Origin: Deltaproteobacteria bacterium
GTDB lineage: Bacteria > Myxococcota > Myxococcia > Myxococcales > 40CM-4-68-19
DNA: 14,885 nucleotides
Direction: 5' to 3'
Assembly (NCBI GenBank): GCA_005879505.1
Contig: VBKQ01000017.1
Location: 1-14,885, forward strand
The first letter of the stretch is position 1; each line of letters starts with the position of its first letter. This document shows positions 8,558-14,885 of the stretch, piece by piece. The position numbers were made by a program, and so were the translations under genes. The notes under the pieces are model-generated. The model ran no database searches and had not been told where the DNA came from. It was given only the letters and a program-made list of their open reading frames with translations.

Positions 8558-10063
8558 TCAGGCGGCGTGCGCGTCGGCCTCCGGAAAGCGGACGGTGAAC
8601 GCGGAACCTTTGCCCGGCTCGCTCTCCACGTCGATGCGGCCACGCAGCGCGCGCGCGATCTCCTTGCAGATGGCGAGCCCGAGCCCGGTGCCCTTCCCGT
8701 CAGGCTTGGTGGTGTAGAACGCTTCGAAGATGTGGCGCTTCACGTCGGGCGCCATGCCGGTGCCGGTGTCGCTGACCCGCAAGACCACGTCGCGTCCTTC
8801 GCTGCGCGCCTGGACCTCCAGGCGTCCGCCGTTCGGCATCGCGTCGACCGCGTTCGCTACCAGGTTGGTCAGGAGGTGCCTCACCAGACCCGGATCGGTC
8901 CGCACCGCGACGCCGTCGACCTCCCGCGCGATCTGGATCCGCTGCCGCGCCTCCATTCCCAGGGTGAGATCGAGCGCCTCGTCCACCAGCGGAGCGAGCT
9001 CGACCGTCTCCGCCGCCGGCGTGAACCCGCGCGTCTGATCGAGGAAACGCCGGATGATCTGCGTCATCCGCGTCACCTCTCCCTGCAGCACCGCTACCTG
9101 CGATCGGGCCGGCTCCGCCAGATCGGGCCGCCGTGCCAGCAGCTGCAGATGACCGCTCAAGGCATTCAACGGGTTCCCCAGCTCGTGCGCGATGGTGCCC
9201 GCCAGCTGTCCGAGGGCGGCGAGGCGCTCCTGGGAAGTGAGATCGCGGCGGGCGGCGACCAGCAGCTCGTTCAGCTCCTCGAGGTCCCGGTTCTTCTTCG
9301 TCAGCTCGGCGGTCGCTTCCTCGATCTTCTTCGTCAGCTCGGCATTGAACCCGCGGATCTGCGCAAGCATCCGGTTGAACCCGCGGGCGAGATAGGCCAG
9401 CTCGTCCCCACCTTCCCGAGGTCCTGGCGCTTGCACGTCGAGGAGCCCGCCCTCCACCGCGCGCATCGTCAGTTGCAGGGCCGAGACGCGGCGGATGAGG
9501 ATGCGCCCGAGCAGGATCCAGAACGCCACCACGAGGAAGAGGGATGCACCCACCGCGACCTGGAGGAGCGCCTTCCGCTCGGCGGCGACCAGGTGCTCCG
9601 CCTCCGCAAGCGATGCCAGCAGAACCAGACGAGCCTTGGTGCCTCGCGCATCATTGAAGGGGGCCACCAGCCGCAGCGCTCGACCTGAGTCCGGATCGTC
9701 GATCACTTCGTCGGCGACCCGGGTGGCGGGACCGCGCCAGCGGGTGAAGACAATGCCGCCCCCCTCGATCCGGGCCGCGGTGAAGTCCGCATCGATTCCC
9801 AGAGCTGCCTGCCTGGCAACTTCCGCGCGCAGGATTCCCCGATGGGTACGGACCGTCGCAGCGAGCTCTTCCGAGATCTGGTCGTCGTCGTTCCCGGCGT
9901 GCTTCAGGGCGAGCGTGGTGGCGCTCGCCAGCTCCGCGGTACGCTTGCGGATCTCCTCCTCGACCGACCGCTGCCCGATGCGCAGCCCGAGCGCGCTGGC
10001 GACGAGCAGCGTGGCAGCGAGCACCGCCGTGAACAGGAGCACCAGCTGGAGCCGCAACGACAT
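8558..10063 (-). CDS. Membrane sensor histidine kinase, NtrB/AtoS-like, 501 aa
   Basis: Layout: transmembrane helix 1 at about 7-27, a periplasmic domain of about 135 residues (30-165) with no recognised fold, transmembrane helix 2 at about 167-188, HAMP at about 190-240, a coiled coil at 240-280 that repeats AELTKK ten residues apart, then the kinase core. The HisKA H-box is GTIAHELGNPLN with His293. The ATPase domain has N-box NLVANAVDA near 400, G1 SDTGTGM at 431-437, F-box IFEAFYTTK and G2 GKGTGLGLAI at 457-466. All key residues are present. It should autophosphorylate and pass the phosphate to the regulator encoded 20 bp downstream. The ATG at 10063 has only a weak ribosome site. tatA lies 34 bp upstream, with a 6-7 bp hairpin in the gap, so cotranscription is likely. 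The signal sensed is unknown. Confidence 0.95.
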   Translation of the reverse strand: MSLRLQLVLLFTAVLAATLLVASALGLRIGQRSVEEEIRKRTAELASATTLALKHAGNDDDQISEELAATVRTHRGILRAEVARQAALGIDADFTAARIEGGGIVFTRWRGPATRVADEVIDDPDSGRALRLVAPFNDARGTKARLVLLASLAEAEHLVAAERKALLQVAVGASLFLVVAFWILLGRILIRRVSALQLTMRAVEGGLLDVQAPGPREGGDELAYLARGFNRMLAQIRGFNAELTKKIEEATAELTKKNRDLEELNELLVAARRDLTSQERLAALGQLAGTIAHELGNPLNALSGHLQLLARRPDLAEPARSQVAVLQGEVTRMTQIIRRFLDQTRGFTPAAETVELAPLVDEALDLTLGMEARQRIQIAREVDGVAVRTDPGLVRHLLTNLVANAVDAMPNGGRLEVQARSEGRDVVLRVSDTGTGMAPDVKRHIFEAFYTTKPDGKGTGLGLAICKEIARALRGRIDVESEPGKGSAFTVRFPEADAHAA

Positions 10064-10081
10064 CCAGCGTGTTGTAATACG

Positions 10082-10098
10082 GAGCGGCCGCGCCGCTC
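10082..10098. repeat. Short hairpin between tatA and the kinase gene
   Basis: GAGCGG and CCGCTC form a perfect 6-bp inverted repeat around a 5-base loop, starting right at the tatA stop codon. There is no T-run after it on either side, so it is not a classic terminator. It could stabilise the tatA message or lower readthrough into the kinase gene. The effect is inferred. Confidence 0.3.
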
Positions 10099-10274
10099 TA
10101 CGGGGCCGGAGGAAGCTTCTTTTCCGCCTCGGGCTCCTCGACCTCGTTGAGGCCCTTCTTGAAGCCCTTGATGGCCTGTCCCAGGCTGGCGCCGAGCTGC
10201 GGAAGCTTCGACGGCCCGAAGAAGAGCAGCGCCAGCGCCAGGACCACGAGGATCTCGCCGAAACCGAGCCGCAT
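10098..10274 (-). CDS. tatA: TatA/TatE, twin-arginine translocase pore subunit, 58 aa
   Basis: The 58-residue protein starts MRLGFGEILVVLALALLFFG. This is the short N-terminal membrane helix of TatA, followed by the hallmark hinge FGPSKLPQLG, an amphipathic helix SLGQAIKGFKKGLNEVE and an acidic/Pro tail. TatA oligomers open the membrane for folded Tat substrates handed over by TatBC. The start is secure: GGAGG lies 6 bases before the ATG. It is at the short end for TatA but not truncated. tatB and tatC are not in the window, so this is either an unlinked main tatA or an extra paralogue. It stands first in the minus-strand unit with the kinase and response regulator, 34 bp ahead of the kinase. 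It was found by reading the intergenic gap. Confidence 0.95.
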   Translation of the reverse strand: MRLGFGEILVVLALALLFFGPSKLPQLGASLGQAIKGFKKGLNEVEEPEAEKKLPPAP

Positions 10275-10326
10275 GAAATGCCTCCAGCCTGGTGACTAAT
10301 GCCAGACGAGCGCTACGCCAAGGAAG

Positions 10327-10356
10327 ATTCTGTCGCAGACGAACGGGGGATCGCAA
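10327..10356 (-). promoter_or_regulatory. Possible promoter of tatA and the two-component operon
   Basis: Minus-strand TTGCGA (10356 to 10351) and CAGAAT (10332 to 10327) are spaced by 18 bases, each matching the sigma-70 consensus at 4 of 6. The start would lie about 45 bases before tatA. It sits in the 158-bp gap shared with the divergent CAP gene. It is weak and not unique. Confidence 0.25.
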
Positions 10357-10432
10357 CCACTTCCTGCGCCCAGGTCTCCAGGCAGCGAACGAAATCTCGC
10401 GCCCGCCTCGCTCCATCCGTTAGGCTGGATGG

Positions 10433-11881
10433 GTGCTGCTCGCGCTGCTGCTGCTTCTCGCGGACGCGCTCCCGGCGCAATCCCGGCTCGAGGCCTCCGT
10501 GCTCGACGGAATTGCCGGGTCATGTCCCGGACGTACAGTGGCGATCGACGCCGATCTGACGCGGGCCTGCCGCGCTTTCGCGGCCGCGGTGCAAGCGGGC
10601 AGAGCCCCGGTGAGCGGGCCGGCAGCATCGTTCTTCGCTTCGCTCGAGTCCTACGAGCCCTCCCCTGTCGCCGGCATTGCGACAGTGAGCCCGTCGTCGC
10701 GCGCCGATCGCGCCGCGGGCGAGCTGTATCCGAAGACTTGCCGGTTCGACCGCATCGGGGTGGCCGCGGCGGAGTTGCGGGACGGCAGCGCAGTCGTCTG
10801 TGCGCTCACGGCGATCCACGGGACGACCGTTTCGCGAATTCCGGGTCGTGTTGAAGCCGGACAATCCGTAGACGTCTCGGGCACGCTGGAACAGGGGCTC
10901 GCGAGCCCCCGGCTCTACATCACCCGGCCTTCCGGCGAGGTGGAGGAGATGAAGCTGGGGGGCTCCGGCGCCGAGTTCGCAACCAGGGTCTTGCTCAAGG
11001 AACGCGGCGAGCATTCGATCGAGGTCCTCGCCGATGGGGCCGGTGGGCCTCAAGTAGCCGCCGTCCGGCGAGTTTTTGCCGGAGTCGTCCCCCCCTCCAC
11101 ACCGCCGCCGCAGGGGCGTGTACGGCAGGGTCTCGCCGGCGTCGAGGAGGCCATTGCGGGCTTGCGCGCCTCGCGCGGACTTCCCGCTTTGGTTCGCGAC
11201 CCCGACCTGGACGCGGCCGCCGAGGCGCACAGCCAGGAGATGGCGCGCACGCGAACGTTCGCGCACGTGCTTCCGACCGACGGATCCCTGGGCGATCGAC
11301 TGCGCGCGCGCGGATACGCCTTTCGGAGCATCGGCGAAAACATTGGTCTTTCCAGCGATGTAGGCACGGCGCACGAGGCGATTGCCGGCTCGCCCGCGCA
11401 CCTTGCGAATCTGCTGGACCCCAGGCACCGCCGCCTCGGCCTGGGGGCTGCGAGCGGGCTGACCGCCGACGGCGCCGAGGGGGTGTACCTGACTGAAGTT
11501 TTTGCGGTGCCCATCGTCGGCATCCCCGACCCAGTCGCGGAGGTGGCACGCTTCCTCGCCTCGGAGCGGAAAAGGCGGGGCTTGCCTCCTTTGAAGCGTG
11601 ACCCGGCGCTAGACGGCGTCGCAGGCCAGGAAATCCGCGTTACGGCAGAGGCGGATGAGATGAAGCTCGACCGGGCGCTGGCTGGCCGGGCCCTGCAGAA
11701 AGCGGAAGGGCTTTCCAGTGCTGTCGCGGAGCTCTACGTGGCCAGCTCCCCCGAGGAGGTCGGCTCCTCAAAGAACCTCTCCGAGCGAAGATGGACCCGG
11801 ATCGGCGTCGGAGCGCTCTATGCCAGCTCTCGCCAGTACGGCGCCGGGCGGTTGTGGGTGTTGCTGCTCTACGGACGCTAG
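10433..11881 (+). CDS. Secreted CAP/SCP-domain protein with degenerate extra CAP-like copy, 482 aa
   Basis: The N-terminus (MLLALLLLLADALPAQ) is a hydrophobic leader without the usual positive charges, probably a signal peptide. Then come a Cys-containing region (20-130), an Ig-like beta segment (about 135-218), a Pro linker (219-227) and a CAP/SCP domain at 236-360. The CAP domain has His266 in AEAHSQEMA, His278 in FAHVLP, GENIG at 301-305 and SPAHLANLLDPRHRRLGLG at 320-338, the family's usual His/Glu cluster. Residues 369-482 repeat the pattern (RGLPPLKRDPALDGVAGQEI, then RWTRIGVGAL) but lack the His and GEN motifs. The 20-130 region may be a third remnant (FDRIGVAAAELRDG). Such proteins act outside the cell or in the periplasm, and their role in bacteria is poorly known. 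The GTG start at 10433 has no clear Shine-Dalgarno. It is divergent from tatA. Confidence 0.85.
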   Translation: MLLALLLLLADALPAQSRLEASVLDGIAGSCPGRTVAIDADLTRACRAFAAAVQAGRAPVSGPAASFFASLESYEPSPVAGIATVSPSSRADRAAGELYPKTCRFDRIGVAAAELRDGSAVVCALTAIHGTTVSRIPGRVEAGQSVDVSGTLEQGLASPRLYITRPSGEVEEMKLGGSGAEFATRVLLKERGEHSIEVLADGAGGPQVAAVRRVFAGVVPPSTPPPQGRVRQGLAGVEEAIAGLRASRGLPALVRDPDLDAAAEAHSQEMARTRTFAHVLPTDGSLGDRLRARGYAFRSIGENIGLSSDVGTAHEAIAGSPAHLANLLDPRHRRLGLGAASGLTADGAEGVYLTEVFAVPIVGIPDPVAEVARFLASERKRRGLPPLKRDPALDGVAGQEIRVTAEADEMKLDRALAGRALQKAEGLSSAVAELYVASSPEEVGSSKNLSERRWTRIGVGALYASSRQYGAGRLWVLLLYGR

Positions 11882-11914
11882 CCCCGGAGCATATCTATGT
11901 TGACAGCCGGGGCT
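11880..11914. terminator. Inverted repeat between convergent CAP and cysteine-protein genes
   Basis: AGCCCCGG and CCGGGGCT form a perfect 8-bp stem around a 19-base AT-rich loop, lying between two convergent stop codons (11881 and 11927). The place suits a bidirectional terminator. However, no T-run follows on either strand and the loop is long, so it may be an mRNA-end hairpin instead. Confidence 0.35.
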
Positions 11915-11926
11915 GCGGAATGCGTT

Positions 11927-12172
11927 CTACGCGGACTTGCGCTGGGTTGCGAAGGCCTCGATGGAGTTCTCGGGAGCTACGTGGGTCAAGGTGTAGTTCG
12001 GGCATCGCACGCAGGTGAAGCTGTTCCAGCCGCGCTTGACGGCCTCATTCAGGCACTCGTCATAGGCGGTGCAGAAGAGATTGCGATGAGCCTCGACCGA
12101 CATCTTCTTGTTGCCCTCCAGATTGATGGGCGTCGTCATCTCGGTCGGGAACGGCTTCGCCAAAAGCGACAT
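11927..12172 (-). CDS. Small four-cysteine protein, 81 aa, possible metal-binding
   Basis: I do not recognise a family. The start at 12172 is set by a perfect Shine-Dalgarno AAGGAGGT 8 bases before the ATG. A longer frame to 12220 would pass through the promoter. The first 25 residues are unstructured-looking (SLLAKPFPTEMTTPINLEGNKK). The core then has Cys34, Cys40, Cys54 and Cys57 as C-x5-C-x13-C-x2-C within RNLFCTAYDEC and SFTCVRCPNY, which could bind zinc or form disulfides. There is no signal peptide, so a cytoplasmic zinc-ribbon-like protein is more likely. The extended -10 and ideal ribosome site suggest strong expression. It is divergent from the lytic transglycosylase and convergent with the CAP gene. 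The function is unknown. Confidence 0.8.
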   Translation of the reverse strand: MSLLAKPFPTEMTTPINLEGNKKMSVEAHRNLFCTAYDECLNEAVKRGWNSFTCVRCPNYTLTHVAPENSIEAFATQRKSA

Positions 12173-12180
12173 TCGAACGG

Positions 12181-12188
12181 ACCTCCTT
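12181..12188 (-). promoter_or_regulatory. Perfect Shine-Dalgarno of the four-cysteine gene
   Basis: AAGGAGGT on the minus strand, 8 bases before the ATG at 12172, is the full anti-16S match. It decides the start and is the strongest ribosome site seen in the window. Confidence 0.8.
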
Positions 12189-12200
12189 GCGAGGCGCGGG

Positions 12201-12209
12201 CATATAACA
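12201..12209 (-). promoter_or_regulatory. Extended -10 promoter of the four-cysteine gene
   Basis: The minus strand reads TGTTATATG, a TGn plus TATATG extended -10. Transcription would start near 12194 and give a leader of about 20 bases that holds the Shine-Dalgarno. The -35 position at 17 bases upstream is TGGCGA, a poor match, as is usual for extended -10 promoters. Confidence 0.45.
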
Positions 12210-12297
12210 GAACGCGTCAACCTTCGCCACCCTGGGCGAGGGCGAGCGGCGCAATCTGGGCAGCCTCTGGAAACGGCGCAAGGGGACGGATCGTCGA

Positions 12298-14400
12298 GTG
12301 AATCTCAGGCTCCGCGCAATGGCGGCGATGCTCGTCTTCTTCCCCCAGCGAGTGGTCAGCGCAGAGGATGCGGCCGTTCAAGCAGGCGCTCTTCTGAGCG
12401 CCGGGAGAGCGGCCGACGCTGAGGCAGCGGTAACGGGGTGTCCCAGCCCGGAATGCCGGCTGGTCCTGGCGCGAGCCCTGTTCGCGCAGGGAAGGCTGAA
12501 GGAGGCCGCTTCGGCGGCGGGGAGAGCCGGAGAGCTCGGTCCCCTTGCCGCGTACGGACAGGTCCTCCGGGGTGAGGCGCTGCTGCTCTCCGGATCGCCC
12601 TTGGACGCCGTGGAACCGCTCCGTGCGGCGTCAACCTCCGACGGCCCTCCTTCACTGCGCGCCTCCGCCCTGCTTGCCGACGCTCTGCTTACCGCCGGCA
12701 ATTTCGCCGCCGCCCGCCAGATGGCCCAGCGGGCGGCCTCGCTTCCCGGACAGCCGGTAGACCTGCAGGCCGCGATGGCGTGGGTGTTCGCCCAGGCTCT
12801 CCGCGGCGAGCCTGGACGCGAACAAGAGGCGGCGGAGGCGCTGAGGAATTTCTGGCTGCAGCACCCCGAGCACCCGGCGGCAGAGACAGCCCGCGCGATG
12901 CAGCGCGAGCTGGGCATCGTCCTGCCCGAGCCTTCGGGACGCGAGCTGGTGCTTCGCGCGTCGCGGCTGCTCGCGGCTGGTCAGCCGGCCGCAGCGGTGG
13001 CGCAGGCCGAGGTCGCGGCAGGAATGCTTTCCGGAGAGGATCGAGCCGAGGCGCTCCTGGTTCACGCGCGCGCCCTCGCCGCCGACGGCCGGCGCGGCGA
13101 GGCCTCCGCGTCGCTCGAGGAAGCATGGACCCTGGGCAATAGCCACGTGAAGCCGATCGCCGGAATGCTCCTCGCTCGCGACCGGGCCCGCCGCGGACGC
13201 GAAGCCGAGGCGATCGAGCTCGCGGATGCCCTCGCGAAGGGCTTTCCCGCCTCCCCGGAAGCGGAAGAGAGCGTGCTCTTCGCGGCGCGACTGCTCCAGG
13301 ACGGCGGAAAGCGCAAGCAGGCGAGGTCGCGGCTTGCCCGGCTCGCCGCGAAGCGCGCCGGCGCCAACGCGTCGCTCGCGCGCTGGACGCTCGCCTGGAT
13401 GTCTTACCAGGATCACCTCCGGGACGCGCCCGAGCGATTCGCCGAGTTCGCGGCCAGCGCGTCCGGCGACGAGGAACGCGCGCAGGGCTTGTACTGGCAG
13501 GCCCGCTCCGGAAAGGCACGCGGGGCGAAAACGCTCTACCGGCGCGCGGCGGAGTTGGATCCCCTCGGTTGGTACGGCCTGCTCGCGCGGGAACGTCTGG
13601 GCGAAGTGAGCGACGATCCCCCACCCTTTCCGCCCGCTCGAACCCTGCCACCCGACGGCCTGCCCGCCCCGCTAACGGTAGCGGCAGAGCTGGCGACGCT
13701 CGGCTTCCTCGCGGAGGCGTCGGCAGAGGCGGACTGGTTCGTGCAGCACCATGCCGGGGACGCCGGGGTGGCGGCGCTTCCGATCTATGAGCGGGCCGGA
13801 CGCGCCGATCGCGCGGTGCTCTTCGCCATCGCCCTGCTCGGCGATCGCGGCCCGCGAGCCCCTCGGGCCATCCTGGAGGGTGCCTACCCGGCGGCATTTC
13901 CCGCGCAGGTGGCGCGCGCGGCGGAGCGCACCGGCATCGATCCGTACCTGGTGCTCGCGGTCATGCGCCGCGAGAGCCTGTTCAAGCCCGACGTGCGCAG
14001 CGCCGCAGGCGCGGTCGGTCTCTTGCAGCTGCTGCCCGCGACCGCCCGGCGGGCGGCGGTCGTGCTCGGGCGCCCGCCGTTGCGCGACGAGCAGCTCGTC
14101 GATCCGGGGACGGCGATCGATCTCGGCGGATGGTACCTGTCGGAGCTGATCGGGAGGTTCGGCGATCCCGCGGCCGCGCTCGCGGCGTACAACGCCGGGC
14201 CGCGCGCCGCCGCGCCGTGGGCGGCGCGCGGTGCCGGGCGGCAGCTCGACGAGTGGGTGGAGAACATTCCGTATCGTGAGACGCGCAGGTACGTGAAGGC
14301 CGTGATCGGGGCGTGGAGCGCGTACAGGATTCTCGCGGGAGGATCGGCACCTCGGCTCTCGGAGACGGTGCCGGCGCCGAAGTCCGGGGCCAACTTCTAA
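12298..14400 (+). CDS. Soluble lytic murein transglycosylase, Slt70-like, 700 aa
   Basis: Slt enzymes cleave the glycan strands of peptidoglycan, leaving 1,6-anhydro-muramic ends, and act in the periplasm. Seen: a signal peptide (MNLRLRAMAAMLVFF, ending near VVSA at 19-22). Then about 480 residues of Ala-rich helical repeats resembling TPRs (30-510), which match the superhelical U-domain of Slt70. The C-terminal SLT domain is at about 530-680. It has the catalytic Glu559 in VMRRESLF, GAVGLLQLLP at 571-580, AYNAGP at 630-635 and IPYRETRRYVKAV at 657-669. Length is close to Slt70 (about 620-650) and slightly longer. I chose the GTG at 12298 because it adds Arg4 and Arg6, giving a better signal peptide than the ATG at 12319. 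AAGGGGA lies about 11 bases upstream. It ends 2 bp from the rnd stop. Confidence 0.93.
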   Translation: MNLRLRAMAAMLVFFPQRVVSAEDAAVQAGALLSAGRAADAEAAVTGCPSPECRLVLARALFAQGRLKEAASAAGRAGELGPLAAYGQVLRGEALLLSGSPLDAVEPLRAASTSDGPPSLRASALLADALLTAGNFAAARQMAQRAASLPGQPVDLQAAMAWVFAQALRGEPGREQEAAEALRNFWLQHPEHPAAETARAMQRELGIVLPEPSGRELVLRASRLLAAGQPAAAVAQAEVAAGMLSGEDRAEALLVHARALAADGRRGEASASLEEAWTLGNSHVKPIAGMLLARDRARRGREAEAIELADALAKGFPASPEAEESVLFAARLLQDGGKRKQARSRLARLAAKRAGANASLARWTLAWMSYQDHLRDAPERFAEFAASASGDEERAQGLYWQARSGKARGAKTLYRRAAELDPLGWYGLLARERLGEVSDDPPPFPPARTLPPDGLPAPLTVAAELATLGFLAEASAEADWFVQHHAGDAGVAALPIYERAGRADRAVLFAIALLGDRGPRAPRAILEGAYPAAFPAQVARAAERTGIDPYLVLAVMRRESLFKPDVRSAAGAVGLLQLLPATARRAAVVLGRPPLRDEQLVDPGTAIDLGGWYLSELIGRFGDPAAALAAYNAGPRAAAPWAARGAGRQLDEWVENIPYRETRRYVKAVIGAWSAYRILAGGSAPRLSETVPAPKSGANF

Positions 14401-14402
14401 GT

Positions 14403-14885
14403 CTACAGAAGCTTTTGTTGATCGGTGGGAGGTTGGAGCGCTTCGAGGATCGAGGCGCCGTATTGTTCCAGGCGGAAGGGGTCCATTCCCTCGACGCGCG
14501 AGAGCTCGTCGAGGTGCTGAGGGTTGGCGCGCGCGATCGCCCAGAGGACGGCGTTGGGGGCGATGACCTGGACTTCGACCTTGCGGGCCTCGGCGCGGCT
14601 CCGGCGCCAGGCGCGGAGGCGCTGGAAACGATCTTCGACTTCGGGGGGCGGCGCCCCGGGAGTGCCGCGGCGCCATTGCGGACCGTTGCTCGCGCCGGGC
14701 CGCAGGCGGGGAACGGGTTCGGCGGAGAGTCCCTTCTTCACCGCTTCCAGAACAAATGGTCCCACCTTCTTCAGCGCGCCCGGCGAAGTTCCGGGAACGC
14801 GGAGCAGCTCCTCCTCGCTCTTCGGCTGCCGACGCGCCGTCTCGGCAAGAAAGAGGTCCGAAAGGACCTTGAAGGCGGGCCGGTT
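14403..14885 (-). CDS. rnd: Ribonuclease D, C-terminal part (5' end beyond right edge)
   Basis: The last 160 residues are visible. The frame is open to the right edge, so the catalytic DEDD exonuclease domain lies outside. Two HRDC modules are seen. The first is RPAFKVLSDLFLAETARRQP to LRVPGTSPGALKKVGPFVLEAV (visible residues about 2-49). The second is VEVQVIAPNAVLWAIARANPQHLDELSRVEGM through the FRLEQYGASILEAL end (about 103-152). This tandem HRDC arrangement is typical of RNase D, which trims tRNA 3' ends. A basic linker rich in Arg and Pro (about 55-100) joins them. A lone HRDC protein such as a RecQ C-terminus is the alternative, but RecQ usually has one HRDC domain. An internal GTG at 14765 is not the true start. 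It is convergent with the lytic transglycosylase with a 2-bp gap. Confidence 0.85.
   Translation of the reverse strand, partial: NRPAFKVLSDLFLAETARRQPKSEEELLRVPGTSPGALKKVGPFVLEAVKKGLSAEPVPRLRPGASNGPQWRRGTPGAPPPEVEDRFQRLRAWRRSRAEARKVEVQVIAPNAVLWAIARANPQHLDELSRVEGMDPFRLEQYGASILEALQPPTDQQKLL

Noticed and set aside
7533..8717. A 394-codon plus-strand frame opposite the response regulator.
   Set aside because: It lies almost wholly antisense to a clear NtrC-family gene, and no family motif is visible.
11900..11905. A perfect TTGACA on the plus strand after the CAP gene.
   Set aside because: No -10-like hexamer follows at 16-19 bases (cgttct region), and a transcript would only be antisense to the cysteine-protein gene. 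It falls in the loop and arm of the inverted repeat.

Overview
The window is GC-rich, close to gap-free coding DNA from what looks like a myxobacterium (Myxococcota, deltaproteobacterial type). The reasons are very high GC at third codon positions, an NtrC-type two-component pair, a lid-less Hsp70 paralogue, a possible member of a Myxococcus-type protein family, and a LexA-box-like site of the Myxococcus pattern. There are no rRNA, tRNA, CRISPR, insertion sequence or phage genes. No stretch longer than about 160 bases lacks a gene.

Left block (1-5056, all minus strand). One promoter region at about 5027-5056 heads a probable six-gene operon. The first gene is a UvrD/PcrA/Rep-type helicase that has lost about 100 bp and its reading frame around 3920-3930, so I call it a pseudogene. 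Next come a 190-aa protein of unknown function 3 bp downstream, an Hsp70-family protein without the helical lid, an SCP2-like protein overlapping it by an ATGA junction, a 94-aa charged helical protein, and the first 21 codons of a likely lipoprotein cut by the window edge. A 17-bp site resembling the Myxococcus LexA operator lies exactly between the -35 and -10 of the first promoter, so the operon may be under SOS control.

Middle block (5077-8537). An XdhC-type molybdoenzyme maturation factor (minus) diverges from a MtnX/SerB-like HAD phosphatase (plus). A 72-aa helical protein (minus) overlaps the tail of the phosphatase. A second minus-strand operon, tatA, then a sensor histidine kinase, then a sigma-54-dependent response regulator, covers 10274 down to 7140. 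The 58-aa tatA is a short gene that is easy to miss.

Right block (10433-14885). A secreted CAP/SCP-domain protein with an apparent degenerate second CAP copy (plus) converges on a small four-cysteine protein (minus) that has unusually strong expression signals. That gene diverges from a soluble lytic transglycosylase of the Slt70 type (plus), which ends 2 bp from the 3' end of a ribonuclease D gene (minus, 5' end outside the window).

Most of this is chromosomal housekeeping and envelope biology. The parts worth a second look are the SOS-like promoter in front of the damaged helicase and the Hsp70/SCP2/small-protein cluster, the CAP duplication, and the small cysteine protein.
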